Assembly: GCF_015477805.1 (NCBI RefSeq)
Contig: NZ_JADLQL010000001.1
Span: 806,001 to 870,000, forward strand
From: Nocardia flavorosea
GTDB lineage: Bacteria > Actinomycetota > Actinomycetes > Mycobacteriales > Mycobacteriaceae
Length of the DNA: 64,000 nucleotides
Direction: 5' to 3'
The position numbers were made by a program, and so were the translations under genes. Numbering within the stretch: position 1 is the stretch's first letter; every line of letters begins with the position of its first letter. Under the pieces are notes generated by a model. The model was not told the origin of the DNA. It saw nothing but the letters and a program-made list of their open reading frames with translations, and did not search any database. This document shows positions 43,436 through 51,941 of the stretch, piece by piece.

Positions 43436-44797
43436 ATGGGTAAGCACAGAGCTCCCGGTGTCACCCGGCGCGCTACCGGATCGGTCGTCGCGGCGGGCGC
43501 GGTTCCGCTCATCGCGACACTGATCGGCGCCGGTACAGCCAATGCCGATGCACTCCCCGCGCCACCCGCGTTCCCAGCGCCACCCGCGTTCCCGGCCCTG
43601 CCCGCACTTCCGGCGGGACTCCTCCCACCGGCTCCCACGCCGGCCGTGGACACCACAGCAACCCCTACCGCGTCCACCCCGGCCACGGTCACCTCGTCCG
43701 CCGCCCCTGCGCCCGCCGCGCCGGTCGGGAATCTTTTCACCACCCCCGCCGCAGCGATGCCGGCCCCACCGGAAGCGCCCGTCCTCCCCGCACCGATCGC
43801 CAACCTGTTCGCGGAACCGGCAGCTCCGCCCCCGGGCCCCAGCCGCGCGCACACCGACCCGGCCCCTGCCGCACACGCCACGTCTGCCGACCCGGCCCGG
43901 ACTCCGCCGGCGGCCTCGGCGCTCCCCGCACCGATCGCAAACCTGTTCGGCGCACCGGCAAGCCCGGCGCCACCGGGCGACCATCCCGGTACGCCGGCTG
44001 CCCCGATCCCCGGTCCGCCCACCACCTCCGCCCACCCAGCACCCGCTCCACTCGCCGCACTCGGCGCCTTGGTCCCGGCTTCGCCGGCCGCACAACCGAG
44101 TGCCGCCGATGCACCGTCTCCTGCTGCTCGGCCGAGGATCGCGCCGGATCCGGTCACGGCGGCGACCACCGCGGTGCAGGACGCTGTCCGGTCGGTGACC
44201 GAGACGATCGGCGCGGCTGCGGCACCGCTGACCCGGCCCGTTCCCGCAATCGCCCCGCCGGCCGGGCTCGCCGGCCCGGGCACTGGACTGCTGTCCGCAC
44301 CTGCTTATCGCACCCCGCAGGGTTCGCTTCCCGCGGCGCAGCCGGTCGCTCCCGGTACGCCGATCGACATACCACCGGGCACACTACGGATCGGCAACTT
44401 CGTGGTCGCCGTACCGTTCGACGCCGGCCCGGTCAACCGGGGCGCCGCGCAGGCCGAGGAGCAGGTGTCGGCCTACCTCGATTCGATGGGTGTGGAGTCG
44501 GGCAGGTCTGATCGGCTCGCCGCCCAAACACTGGGTAACGCCGTCATCGGCGCGGCCATCGGCAACGCCGTCGCCGCACCGGTCGCCATTCCGTTCGGAA
44601 TGCTCGGCGCCGCGCTGGGGTTCGTGGCGGGAATACCGTTCCTGCCGACCGGGCTCGTCGTCGGCCCCGTGCTCGGCGCCGCGGTCGGGTACGGCGTCGT
44701 CGCAGTGCCGGCCATGATCGCCGGTGCCGCACTCGGCGCGGCGTACGGTGTCACCGACGGTTTCACTGCACCACTACTCGGCGCGGCGCAGCCGTGA
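43436..44797 (+). CDS. Secreted Pro/Ala-rich protein with C-terminal glycine-zipper domain, copy 1
   Basis: Exported protein of 453 residues. The signal peptide, SVVAAGAVPLIATLIGAGTA then NADA, is shared almost exactly with the next gene. The middle (about 40-300) is Pro/Ala-rich and holds three related repeats ending in NLF: VGNLFTTPA, LPAPIANLFAEPA and LPAPIANLFGAPA. From about residue 310, LRIGNFVVAVPFDAGPVNRG and AAQAEEQVSAYLDSMGVESG lead to a hydrophobic, Gly-spaced C-terminus (GMLGAALGFVAGIPFLPTGL, VVGPVLGAAVGYGVVAVPAM) of glycine-zipper type that could pack as membrane or amyloid-like helices. ATG 43436 follows GGAGAAAGGCGACC. Function unknown; an envelope role is inferred from export. 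Confidence 0.8.
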   Translation: MGKHRAPGVTRRATGSVVAAGAVPLIATLIGAGTANADALPAPPAFPAPPAFPALPALPAGLLPPAPTPAVDTTATPTASTPATVTSSAAPAPAAPVGNLFTTPAAAMPAPPEAPVLPAPIANLFAEPAAPPPGPSRAHTDPAPAAHATSADPARTPPAASALPAPIANLFGAPASPAPPGDHPGTPAAPIPGPPTTSAHPAPAPLAALGALVPASPAAQPSAADAPSPAARPRIAPDPVTAATTAVQDAVRSVTETIGAAAAPLTRPVPAIAPPAGLAGPGTGLLSAPAYRTPQGSLPAAQPVAPGTPIDIPPGTLRIGNFVVAVPFDAGPVNRGAAQAEEQVSAYLDSMGVESGRSDRLAAQTLGNAVIGAAIGNAVAAPVAIPFGMLGAALGFVAGIPFLPTGLVVGPVLGAAVGYGVVAVPAMIAGAALGAAYGVTDGFTAPLLGAAQP

Positions 44798-44973
44798 AAC
44801 CGGTGTCCGGTCGATTTCCGCGGCCGGCCGCACGACCACGGGTGCCGGCACGCTCTCCGGGCCCCGCAAACAAACCGTTATCGGTATCTCACGCAGGCCC
44901 GCTACCGGTTCGTGAACGAATTGCCCAGCGATCTGAACAGGACGATCCCATCCGCCGGACGCTCCGGTCCGAA

Positions 44974-44990
44974 TGTCGGGCAAACCGACA
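44974..44990 (+). promoter_or_regulatory. Leader palindrome, copy 2: TGTCGG-GCAAA-CCGACA
   Basis: Same position (21 bases before the ATG) and loop as copy 1; the second pair of the stem is G:C instead of A:T, a compensatory difference. Confidence 0.55.
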
Positions 44991-45011
44991 ATTTCCCGGA
45001 GAAAGGCGACC

Positions 45012-45884
45012 ATGGGTAAGCACAGAGCTACCGGTCCGGCTCGGCGGGCTGCGGGATCGGTGGTCGCGGCGGGCGCGGTTCCGCTCATCGCGACACTGAT
45101 CGGCGCCGGTACGGCCAACGCCGAAGCACTTCCGGCTCCACCCGCGTCACCCCTGATTCCCGCACTGCCGGCGAATCCGCTCCAACCTGCGTCCGCCGCA
45201 CCCGACCCTGTTCGCGAGATCACCACGGCCGTACACGACGCAACCCGGGTGGCTGTACGGTCGGCCACCGATACGTTCGGGGTGGCGGCGGCGCCGTTCC
45301 TTCCCGCGCCGCCGGCCCCCGCACCCGCGGGGGTCGCCGAACCGGCCCCGGGCCAGGCCCCGGCGACCAGGCCGCTGCCGCAGCACGCCTACCTGGCTCC
45401 ACAGGGCGATTTGCACGCGCCCGTGCCGGTGGCACCGGTGGCGCCGATCGAGGCGCCGCCCGGCAAACTCCGGATCGGCAACATCATCATGGACGCGCCG
45501 CCGTTCGATGTGCGGGAGATCAATACCGGCGCCGCGCAGGCGGAAGCCCAGGTGGCGACCTTCTATGATTCGGTGGGTGTGGAGCGCAGCCGGTCGGACC
45601 GGATGGCCGCACAGACTGTGGGGTCCGCGGCCATCGGGGCATCGGTCGCCAATACGCTGGCGTCCCCGATCGCGACCACCTCCGCGATGGTCGGCGCGGT
45701 CGCCGGGCTGATCTCCGGCGTTCCGTTCCTGCCGATCGGCCTCGTCGTCGGCCCGGTACTCGGCGCGGCCATCGGCTACGCGGTGATCGCGGCGCCCGCG
45801 ATGGCGGTCGGTGCGGCTGTGGGCGGGGCGATCGGCGCGGCCGAGGGGTACACGGCCGCGCCCTACGGCGCGCCACCTCAGTGA
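45012..45884 (+). CDS. Secreted glycine-zipper protein, copy 2 (paralogue of preceding gene)
   Basis: Exported protein of 290 residues. The first 38 residues nearly match copy 1 (SVVAAGAVPLIATLIGAGTA then NAEA). It lacks most of the Pro/Ala middle, including the NLF repeats, but keeps VAVRSATDTFGVAAAPFLPA and the C-terminal domain: LRIGNIIMDAPPFDVREINT, AAQAEAQVATFYDSVGVERS, IGASVANTLASPIATTSAMV, and PFLPIGLVVGPVLGAAIGYA. It should have the same role as copy 1, with a shorter extension from the membrane or wall. ATG 45012 follows CGGAGAAAGGCGACC. A terminator hairpin follows at 45889. Confidence 0.8.
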   Translation: MGKHRATGPARRAAGSVVAAGAVPLIATLIGAGTANAEALPAPPASPLIPALPANPLQPASAAPDPVREITTAVHDATRVAVRSATDTFGVAAAPFLPAPPAPAPAGVAEPAPGQAPATRPLPQHAYLAPQGDLHAPVPVAPVAPIEAPPGKLRIGNIIMDAPPFDVREINTGAAQAEAQVATFYDSVGVERSRSDRMAAQTVGSAAIGASVANTLASPIATTSAMVGAVAGLISGVPFLPIGLVVGPVLGAAIGYAVIAAPAMAVGAAVGGAIGAAEGYTAAPYGAPPQ

Positions 45885-45888
45885 GACC

Positions 45889-45920
45889 GGGGTGTCCGGC
45901 GGTACACCCCGCCGGACACC
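45889..45920. terminator. Hairpin terminator after tandem secreted-protein genes
   Basis: GGTGTCCGGCGG / CCGCCGGACACC 12-bp stem with a 6-base loop, 4 bases after the stop codon. Confidence 0.8.
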
Positions 45921-46310
45921 TCGTCATTCCGAGTTGCGTGCCGCCGTCGGCAGTATCGGTGTGGGACGCGGGCACCGTGCCGCGGACCGCCGGCTACGAG
46001 CACCGGGCATGCAGGGATTGCTCCGTCGATATTCCGGCGTGACGGCAGGGCCGTCGATGGGATGGCTCAGGTCTGATCCCGCCCGCCGGGACCGTGCGCA
46101 CCCGCCCTCGAAGTCCCCAGGGGCCGGCACCGCCCGAACGCCCAGCGCACAGGCGGAGCCCGACGCCCCCGGCAAGTGCAGCAGCCCTCCGGATTCGGTC
46201 GGCGAGGGCGTCGGGCACGGTCGTCCGGTCAGCAGAGCCGCACAGCCGGGTCAGCGCGATTCCGGCACCCCGGCGACACCGTATGGTCCCGGCCGTGCTT
46301 CGATCCTCCC
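45921..46310. other. Intergenic stretch before lycopene cyclase-like gene
   Basis: About 390 bases without a supported gene. Open frames exist on both strands, but none has a ribosome-binding site and recognisable sequence. It presumably holds the promoter of the cyclase-ku pair. Confidence 0.5.
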
Positions 46311-47417
46311 GTGCGCGCCGATATCGCGATCTGCGGTCTGGGCCCGGCCGGCCGGGCGCTCGCCCACCGGTGCCTGGCCCGCGGTATGTCGGTTGTCGCA
46401 ATCGATCCGAATCCACAACGGCGCTGGCAGGCGACCTATGCCGCCTGGACCGACGAACTCCCGCCCTGGCTGGACGCCGCCGCCGTCGCGGCGGTGATCG
46501 CCCGGCCGCATGCCCACGGCCTGCGCGCGCATACGATCCCCCGGTCGTACACGGTGCTGGACACCGCCCGCCTGCAACACAGTCTCGACCTCACCGGAGC
46601 GACCGTCCTGGCCGGGCGGGCCGCCGCCCTCGGCAGACACACCGTCACTCTGGACACCGGCCGAACACTGCGGGCCGGGCGCGTGATCGACGCGCGCGGC
46701 CTACGGCGCCGGCCCGGCCGCGCCGAACAAACCGCCTTCGGGCTCGTCCTCGACGATCCGGGCCGGGCCGAGCCGGCACTGTTCATGGATTGGCGGGCCG
46801 ACAACGGCGCCGATAACGGCTCGCCGCGGTCGTTTCTGTACACGATCCCCGTCGGCGGTGGCCGCGTGCTGTTCGAGGAGACCTGTCTGGTGGGCGCACC
46901 ACCGATCGGCCTCGGTGAACTCGCCCGCCGGTTGCGCTGCCGGTTGCTGGCGCGCGGTATTCCGGTGCACGGGCAGGAGCCGGTCGAGCGGGTCCGCTTC
47001 CCGGTCGTGGGCGGTGCCCCGCGGGCCGGCCGGTTCGGCGCCGCCGGCGGGTACCTGCATCCGGCCACCGGATACAGCGTAGGGGCGGCGTTGGCGGCGG
47101 CCGGCGATATCGCGGCCGGCCACCCGGAGGTCTCGAATACCGCCCGGGCCGTGTATCGCCTGCGCCGCGCCGGGCTCCGCGCCTTGCTCGCATTACCGCC
47201 GGGTGAACTTCCCCGCTTTTTCGACGCGTTCTTCGATCTCGATATCGGCTTGCAACGCGCCTATCTGTCCGGTCACGCCGATCTTCCCGGCACGGTCGCC
47301 GCCATGACCCGGCTGTTCGGGGCCGTACCCGCCGATATCCGTGCGCGGCTCGCCGCGGCGACACTCCATTTGCCGCCTCTCTCGCACCGGGGGTCCGGTT
47401 CGGTCATCATGGAGTGA
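46311..47417 (+). CDS. Lycopene cyclase family FAD-dependent protein
   Basis: Flavoprotein of 368 residues. The N-terminal Rossmann motif is ADIAICGLGPAGRALAHRCL; VAIDPNPQRRWQATYAAW resembles the lycopene-cyclase segment after strand 2; SFLYTIPVGGGRVLFEETCL is the characteristic FLY...P ... EET motif, and FGAAGGYLHPATGYSVGAAL the Gly-rich end motif. It would cyclise lycopene ends to beta-ionone rings in carotenoid synthesis (family role). GTG 46311 gives a compact Rossmann start; the frame is open further upstream. Its TGA overlaps the ku ATG by one base. No other carotenoid gene is adjacent. Confidence 0.8.
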   Translation: MRADIAICGLGPAGRALAHRCLARGMSVVAIDPNPQRRWQATYAAWTDELPPWLDAAAVAAVIARPHAHGLRAHTIPRSYTVLDTARLQHSLDLTGATVLAGRAAALGRHTVTLDTGRTLRAGRVIDARGLRRRPGRAEQTAFGLVLDDPGRAEPALFMDWRADNGADNGSPRSFLYTIPVGGGRVLFEETCLVGAPPIGLGELARRLRCRLLARGIPVHGQEPVERVRFPVVGGAPRAGRFGAAGGYLHPATGYSVGAALAAAGDIAAGHPEVSNTARAVYRLRRAGLRALLALPPGELPRFFDAFFDLDIGLQRAYLSGHADLPGTVAAMTRLFGAVPADIRARLAAATLHLPPLSHRGSGSVIME

Positions 47418-48343
47418 TGCGGTCAATCTGGAAAGGCTCGATCGCGTTCGGGCTGGTGAACGTCCCCGTGAAGGTCTACACCGCCACCGAGGACCACGAC
47501 ATCCGGTTCCACCAGGTCCACGCCAAGGACGGGGGCCGGATCAAATACGACCGCGTCTGCACCGTCTGTGGGCAATCGGTGAAATTCGCCGATATAGACA
47601 AACAATACGAATCACCGGAAGGCGAGAAGGTCGTGCTCACCGACGACGATTTCGCCAGATTACCGGTGGCCGAGAAACACGAGATCCCGGTTCTGCAATT
47701 CGTCCCGTCGGAGCAGATCGATCCGATCCTCTACGACAAGACCTATTATCTGGAACCGGATTCGACCACGCCGAAGGCCTATGTTCTGCTGGCCGCCACC
47801 CTCGAACGTATCGACCGGACCGCCCTGGTCCATTTCACGCTCCGGCAGAAGACCCGGCTGGCCGCGATGCGGGTACGGGACGGGATGCTGGTGCTGCAGA
47901 CACTGCTGTGGCCCGATGAAGTGCGCTCGGTCTCGTTCGAATCGCTGGAGGAGGCGAAGGCGCCCCGGCCACAGGAAATCAAAATGGCCGAAACTCTCGT
48001 CGAATCGATGTCCGACGATTTCGATCCCGATCAATTCACCGACGAGTACCAGGTCGAACTGCAGCGGCTACTGGAGGAGGCGATCGCCCGCGGTGACGGC
48101 AAGGTTCCCGAACGAGCCGAGGAACCGGCCGAGGAAACCGATGCCGAGGTGGTCGATCTGGTTGCTGCGCTGCAGCGCAGCCTGGAGGCCGGCGGCACCC
48201 GCGGCGGCGGGAAAGCCGGTGCCCGCGGTGACAGCAAGCCGGGCGAGACGAAATCGGGCGGTGCGAAGAGTTCCGGCGCCGCGAAAGCCCGGAAGACGAC
48301 TCAGCGTAAAACCGCGCAGAAACGCACACGCAAAGGCGCGTGA
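47417..48343 (+). CDS. ku: Non-homologous end-joining protein Ku
   Basis: DNA-end-binding homodimer of 308 residues. The start RSIWKGSIAFGLVNVPVKVY is the classic bacterial Ku N-terminus. DRVCTVCG holds a CxxC pair. YYLEPDSTTPKAYVLLAATL and RLAAMRVRDGMLVLQTLLWP are core-ring segments. The C-terminal tail from about 255 is Lys/Arg/Gly-rich (KAGARGDSKPGETK; RKTTQRKTAQKRTRKGA), typical of long-tailed actinobacterial Ku. It recruits LigD, but no ligD gene is adjacent in the visible part. ATG 47417 overlaps the upstream stop codon (TGATG), with GGAG just before, so it is coupled to the cyclase gene. Confidence 0.96.
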   Translation: MRSIWKGSIAFGLVNVPVKVYTATEDHDIRFHQVHAKDGGRIKYDRVCTVCGQSVKFADIDKQYESPEGEKVVLTDDDFARLPVAEKHEIPVLQFVPSEQIDPILYDKTYYLEPDSTTPKAYVLLAATLERIDRTALVHFTLRQKTRLAAMRVRDGMLVLQTLLWPDEVRSVSFESLEEAKAPRPQEIKMAETLVESMSDDFDPDQFTDEYQVELQRLLEEAIARGDGKVPERAEEPAEETDAEVVDLVAALQRSLEAGGTRGGGKAGARGDSKPGETKSGGAKSSGAAKARKTTQRKTAQKRTRKGA

Positions 48344-48349
48344 TTGCGA

Positions 48350-48847
48350 TCACAGGGATTGGATGAACCAGTCCAGGCGGCCCTGCGGGCCGGTGCTGCT
48401 GCGGTGGTAATGGAAACCTAGCTGATGGGCCAGCGCGATCGCCGACTTGTTCTCCGTATCGATGCGCAGCACGGCCTCATCCGCCAGATCGTTGCGGGCC
48501 AGGTACCGGCAGGCCAGGACGACCGCCCGGCCGGGCACACCGCTGCCGCGCCACGGCGCATGGATTCCGTAACCGATATCGGCCTGCCGCTTCGCCAGGA
48601 ACTCCGGTTCGAGGATCACATCCAGCGTCCCGGCCAGCGCATGCGACGACAGGTCCACCACGGCGAAAGTTCTCCGCGGCCCCTCGTCGGCCCATTCCGC
48701 AGCGCACCGCTCGAATTCGGCCACCGTATTCGGGGTGCCCGGCCCGGCTGTCCGGCGCACCGACTCCCGATCCTGGGCGGCCATATGCGCGGCGGCGTCG
48801 GCGACCTCGATCGGCCGTAGCCCGATCACCCCATCCGATATCAGCAC
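48350..48847 (-). CDS. GNAT-family N-acetyltransferase
   Basis: Acetyltransferase of about 165 residues. The opening GVIGLRPIEVADAAAHMAAQ is the usual RimJ/RimL-like start; FAVVDLSSHALAGTLDVIL is the central beta meander, and ADIGYGIHAPWRGSGVPGRA is the acetyl-CoA motif A, where RGSGVPGRA stands for the usual Q/RxxGxG/A loop. VLRIDTENKSAIALAHQLGF is motif B. GTG 48847 is proposed; other in-frame starts (48871, 48829) cannot be excluded as no strong ribosome-binding site is visible. It converges on ku with only 6 bases between stops. Substrate unknown. Confidence 0.8.
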   Translation of the reverse strand: MLISDGVIGLRPIEVADAAAHMAAQDRESVRRTAGPGTPNTVAEFERCAAEWADEGPRRTFAVVDLSSHALAGTLDVILEPEFLAKRQADIGYGIHAPWRGSGVPGRAVVLACRYLARNDLADEAVLRIDTENKSAIALAHQLGFHYHRSSTGPQGRLDWFIQSL

Positions 48848-49022
48848 GTGATCATGATCTGCATATTCCACGGCGTTCGACAAGCCCCATGGACGGCGTG
48901 CCGCCGACGAGCATTCCCGGCCGTCCGGCAAATACCGGCGAGCAACCACTCCGCGACATCCCGTCGTGCAGACACGCCCGCAGGACATGACCGGCGCGGT
49001 TTGCCGGGTGGATACTCGGGCT

Positions 49023-49928
49023 ATGACCGATAACCCGCAGGATCCGCATCGGCTCGTATCCGCTGCCGTGGTGGTGGGCGTGGATGGCACCCCCGCTGCC
49101 CATTCGGCCATCCGCTGGGGCGCCATGGTGGCCGCCCGCCGAGGGCGGCGGCTCGTCCTGGCCTACGGAATGAACTCCACCCCGGCCAAATCGTGGCTGG
49201 TCGCCTATCAGCCGATGGTCGACGAGGCCGTGCAGACCCTGCGCACGCACGGCGAACAGGCATTGGCCACCGGCGTGCAGGTCGTCCGCGAAGCCGCGCC
49301 GGACCTGGCTCCCGACACCCTGCTCTCCGAGCACAGCCCCGCAAAAATGCTGATCGAATTGTCCAAATCAGCGCATATGGTGGTGCTCGGGTCGCGCCGC
49401 GGCGGTGCCATCGCACATCTGGGGTCGACCATTCTGGCGGTTGCCGCGCACGGGCAGGGCACCATCGTCGCGGTCCGCGAGGACGCCGAGGACATCACCA
49501 GCGGCCCGGTCGTGGTCGGCGTCGACGGCAGCCCGGTCAGCGATACCGCCGTCGCCGCCGCGTTCGCCGAGGCATCCGAACGCGGAGCCGAACTGGTCGC
49601 CGTGCACACCTGGAGCGACCTCACCTTCACCGAATTCGCCAGTACCGGATTCATCGAGATACCGGCCGAAGATCTGCAGACCGCCGAGCAAGCCGTGCTC
49701 GCCGAGCGGCTGGCCGGATGGCAGCAACGTTATCCCGAGGTCACCGTCCGGCGTGAGGTCTATCCCTCGACCCCGGCGCTGCATCTGCGCGAATGGTCCG
49801 AAAATGCCCAGTTGGTCGTGGTGGGCAGCCGCGGCCGGGGCGGATTCCGTGGGCTGCTGCTCGGCTCGACCAGTCAGTCGCTGATCCAGCGGGCCGCCTG
49901 CCCGGTCATGATCACCCGGCCGGGCTGA
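49023..49928 (+). CDS. Universal stress protein with two Usp domains
   Basis: Protein of 301 residues made of two tandem Usp domains (about 12-155 and 160-300). The C-terminal domain has an intact ATP-binding motif, VVVGSRGRGGFRGLLLGSTS (G-2x-G-9x-GS). In the N-terminal domain the same place reads VVLGSRRGGAIAHLGST, with Arg for the second Gly and shorter spacing, so nucleotide binding there may be lost. AAVVVGVDGTPAAHSAIRW and PVVVGVDGSPVSDTAVAAAF open the domains. The layout matches the many two-domain Usp proteins of mycobacteria linked to hypoxia and stress (family knowledge). ATG 49023 is chosen; its ribosome-binding site is weak. Confidence 0.93.
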   Translation: MTDNPQDPHRLVSAAVVVGVDGTPAAHSAIRWGAMVAARRGRRLVLAYGMNSTPAKSWLVAYQPMVDEAVQTLRTHGEQALATGVQVVREAAPDLAPDTLLSEHSPAKMLIELSKSAHMVVLGSRRGGAIAHLGSTILAVAAHGQGTIVAVREDAEDITSGPVVVGVDGSPVSDTAVAAAFAEASERGAELVAVHTWSDLTFTEFASTGFIEIPAEDLQTAEQAVLAERLAGWQQRYPEVTVRREVYPSTPALHLREWSENAQLVVVGSRGRGGFRGLLLGSTSQSLIQRAACPVMITRPG

Positions 49929-49950
49929 GCGCGGCGGGGGGGCCGCCCGG

Positions 49951-50862
49951 TCAGCCGAGCAGACCGGCCAGCAGTGCCCGCGTACGCTGCGCCTGCGCAC
50001 CGCCGGCGAAGATGGAGGCGACGAATTCGGTGGCGCCGGCGTCGAATACCTCGCGCACCCGGGCGGCGACCTGTTCCTCGGTACCGATGATCGCCAGATC
50101 CGCCGGGCCGGCCGCGCCCTCACGGTCCATCATCGCCCGGTAGGACGGCAGGGTGTCGTAGGCGGCGAAGGTGCGCGCCGCCCGTTCGCGCGCGGCATCG
50201 GCATCATCGGTCACCAGCACCGGCAGCGCGCATACGATCCGGGCTGCGGGCCGGCCGGCCTCCGTGGCCGCCGCAGTGATGGTCGGGGCGATATGTTCCC
50301 GGATCGTGGCCGGACCGGTCATCCACAGCACCGTGCCGTCGGCGCGGCGCGCGGCCAGCTGCAGCATCCGGGTGCCCATGGCGGCGAGCAGGACCGGAAT
50401 ACGGCCCTCGTCCGGGATCGTGAGCTCCAGGTTCCCGGTCAGCGTTTCGCCGGTGTAGGCCACCGGTTCGCGCTGCAGCAGGGGGCCGAGTATCGAGAGG
50501 TATTCACGCATATGGCGGGCGGGCCGCTCGAATCCGTAGCCGAACATATTCTCGATGACGACGCGATGCGATAACCCGATCCCCAGGGACAGACGGCCCG
50601 GGCCCACCGCCAGCGCGGTCGTGCGAGCCTGCTGTGCCAGGGCACCCGGATGCCGCGGGTAGGTGGGTACCACCGCCGTCCCGAGCTCGATATCGGGTAC
50701 CTGGCTGCCCGCCACCGCCAGCGCGGTGAGGGCGTCGACGCCGAAGATATGTGACATCCACGCCGAGACGAATCCTTCGTCGGCGGTCCGGCGCAGGTCA
50801 TCGGTGAGCAGACGCAGGGCATCGCTTCCCGATCGTTCACTGAGCAGAATGCCGATCCGCAC
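49951..50862 (-). CDS. LLM-class F420-dependent oxidoreductase
   Basis: Second luciferase-like enzyme, 303 residues. VRIGILLSERSGSDALRLLT starts the barrel; ADEGFVSAWMSHIFGVDALT, DIELGTAVVPTYPRHPGALA, LSLGIGLSHRVVIENMFGYG, PVLLAAMGTRMLQLAARRAD and ATIREHIAPTI are typical of the subfamily annotated as F420-dependent oxidoreductases (from memory). GTG 50862 follows AGGAGG by 7 bases. It converges on the universal stress gene and is divergent from the alpha/beta hydrolase. Substrate unknown. Confidence 0.88.
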   Translation of the reverse strand: MRIGILLSERSGSDALRLLTDDLRRTADEGFVSAWMSHIFGVDALTALAVAGSQVPDIELGTAVVPTYPRHPGALAQQARTTALAVGPGRLSLGIGLSHRVVIENMFGYGFERPARHMREYLSILGPLLQREPVAYTGETLTGNLELTIPDEGRIPVLLAAMGTRMLQLAARRADGTVLWMTGPATIREHIAPTITAAATEAGRPAARIVCALPVLVTDDADAARERAARTFAAYDTLPSYRAMMDREGAAGPADLAIIGTEEQVAARVREVFDAGATEFVASIFAGGAQAQRTRALLAGLLG

Positions 50863-51050
50863 GGCGGGCCTCCTGGACGGCTCGTTGGGATGGATCTCGA
50901 TGGGTTGCGGCCCAGACACTAACGGACGCGGTGCGGCGGAGCACGGCGACCGACCGTATGCACCCGCACTGCCGCGGTACCGGTATCCGTGCTGCCCGAC
51001 GCGCCCGGAACCTCCTCGACCCGGAGGCCGCGGCGGGGCATGCTGTGGGC

Positions 51051-51941
51051 ATGGACGAGTTTGCGAGCTGGCGGTCGAACGGGCAGCGTTTCACCCATCG
51101 CGGACACCAGATCTTCTGGCGGACCGGCGGAACCGGTTCCGCGGGGACACTATTGTGCCTGCACGGATTTCCCACCGCGTCCTGGGATTGGCATCGGATC
51201 TGGCCGGAGTTGTGCGAGCAGTTCGCCCACGTCCTGGCTCCGGATCTGATCGGCTTCGGCTGGTCGGCCAAACCGCAACGCTACGACTACACGATCGCCG
51301 ATCAGGCCGATCTGTGTGAACAGCTGCTGCGTGAGCAGCGTGTCGACCGCTTCCACATCCTCGCCCACGACTACGGCGATACCGTCGCCCAGGAACTGCT
51401 GGCCCGCGCCGAAGGGCGCCGGGCCGGCGGCGATACCTCGCTGGTCATCGAATCGGTCTGCCTGCTCAACGGCGGGCTCTTCCCGGAGGCCCACCGGCCA
51501 CGACCGATCCAGCGCCTCCTGGCCGGCCCGCTCGGCCCGCTGGTCGGCCGGTTCGGTACCGAGAGCACCTTCGCGCACAGCCTGGCCGCGGTTTTCGGCC
51601 CCGACAGCAAACCCGATGCCGGCGAAATGCATCGTTTCTGGCTGCTGTGGTGCAGTAAGCACGGAAAACGCAACGGACACAAGTTGATGGGCTATATGGC
51701 CGAACGGCGGATCCACCGGGAACGCTGGGTCGGGGCCCTCGTCCGGCCGCACGTACCGGTCCGGTTGATCGACGGGCTACGCGATCCGGTGTCCGGCGAA
51801 CGGATGGTGCGCCGCTATCGCCGCCTCGTCGCGGAACCCGATGTGGTGGAACTGCCCGCTGTCGGCCACTACCCGCAGCTGGAAGCTCCGCAGGAGACGC
51901 TGCGCGCATTCCACGAGTTCCACACGACCAGAGTCGGGTAA
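51051..51941 (+). CDS. Alpha/beta hydrolase, haloalkane dehalogenase/epoxide hydrolase-like
   Basis: Soluble hydrolase of 296 residues. LCLHGFPTASWDWHRIWPEL gives the HGxP oxyanion motif; the nucleophile elbow is FHILAHDYGDTVAQELL with Asp as nucleophile (HDYGD), which points to dehalogenase/epoxide hydrolase chemistry instead of a serine esterase. The acid is probably in VRLIDGLRDPVSGE and the His is in LPAVGHYPQLEAP. A cap domain lies between about 150 and 230. ATG 51051 is the natural start; the frame is open upstream. It does not clearly belong to an operon. Confidence 0.85.
   Translation: MDEFASWRSNGQRFTHRGHQIFWRTGGTGSAGTLLCLHGFPTASWDWHRIWPELCEQFAHVLAPDLIGFGWSAKPQRYDYTIADQADLCEQLLREQRVDRFHILAHDYGDTVAQELLARAEGRRAGGDTSLVIESVCLLNGGLFPEAHRPRPIQRLLAGPLGPLVGRFGTESTFAHSLAAVFGPDSKPDAGEMHRFWLLWCSKHGKRNGHKLMGYMAERRIHRERWVGALVRPHVPVRLIDGLRDPVSGERMVRRYRRLVAEPDVVELPAVGHYPQLEAPQETLRAFHEFHTTRVG

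Noticed and set aside
42316..44283. Minus-strand frame of 655 codons across ndh and the first glycine-zipper gene
   Set aside because: Crosses two well-supported plus-strand genes; Gly/Ala composition is the mirror of the Pro/Ala region.
45924..46175. Possible minus-strand gene of 83 codons before the cyclase gene
   Set aside because: No ribosome-binding site or recognisable sequence; composition does not exceed chance in this genome.
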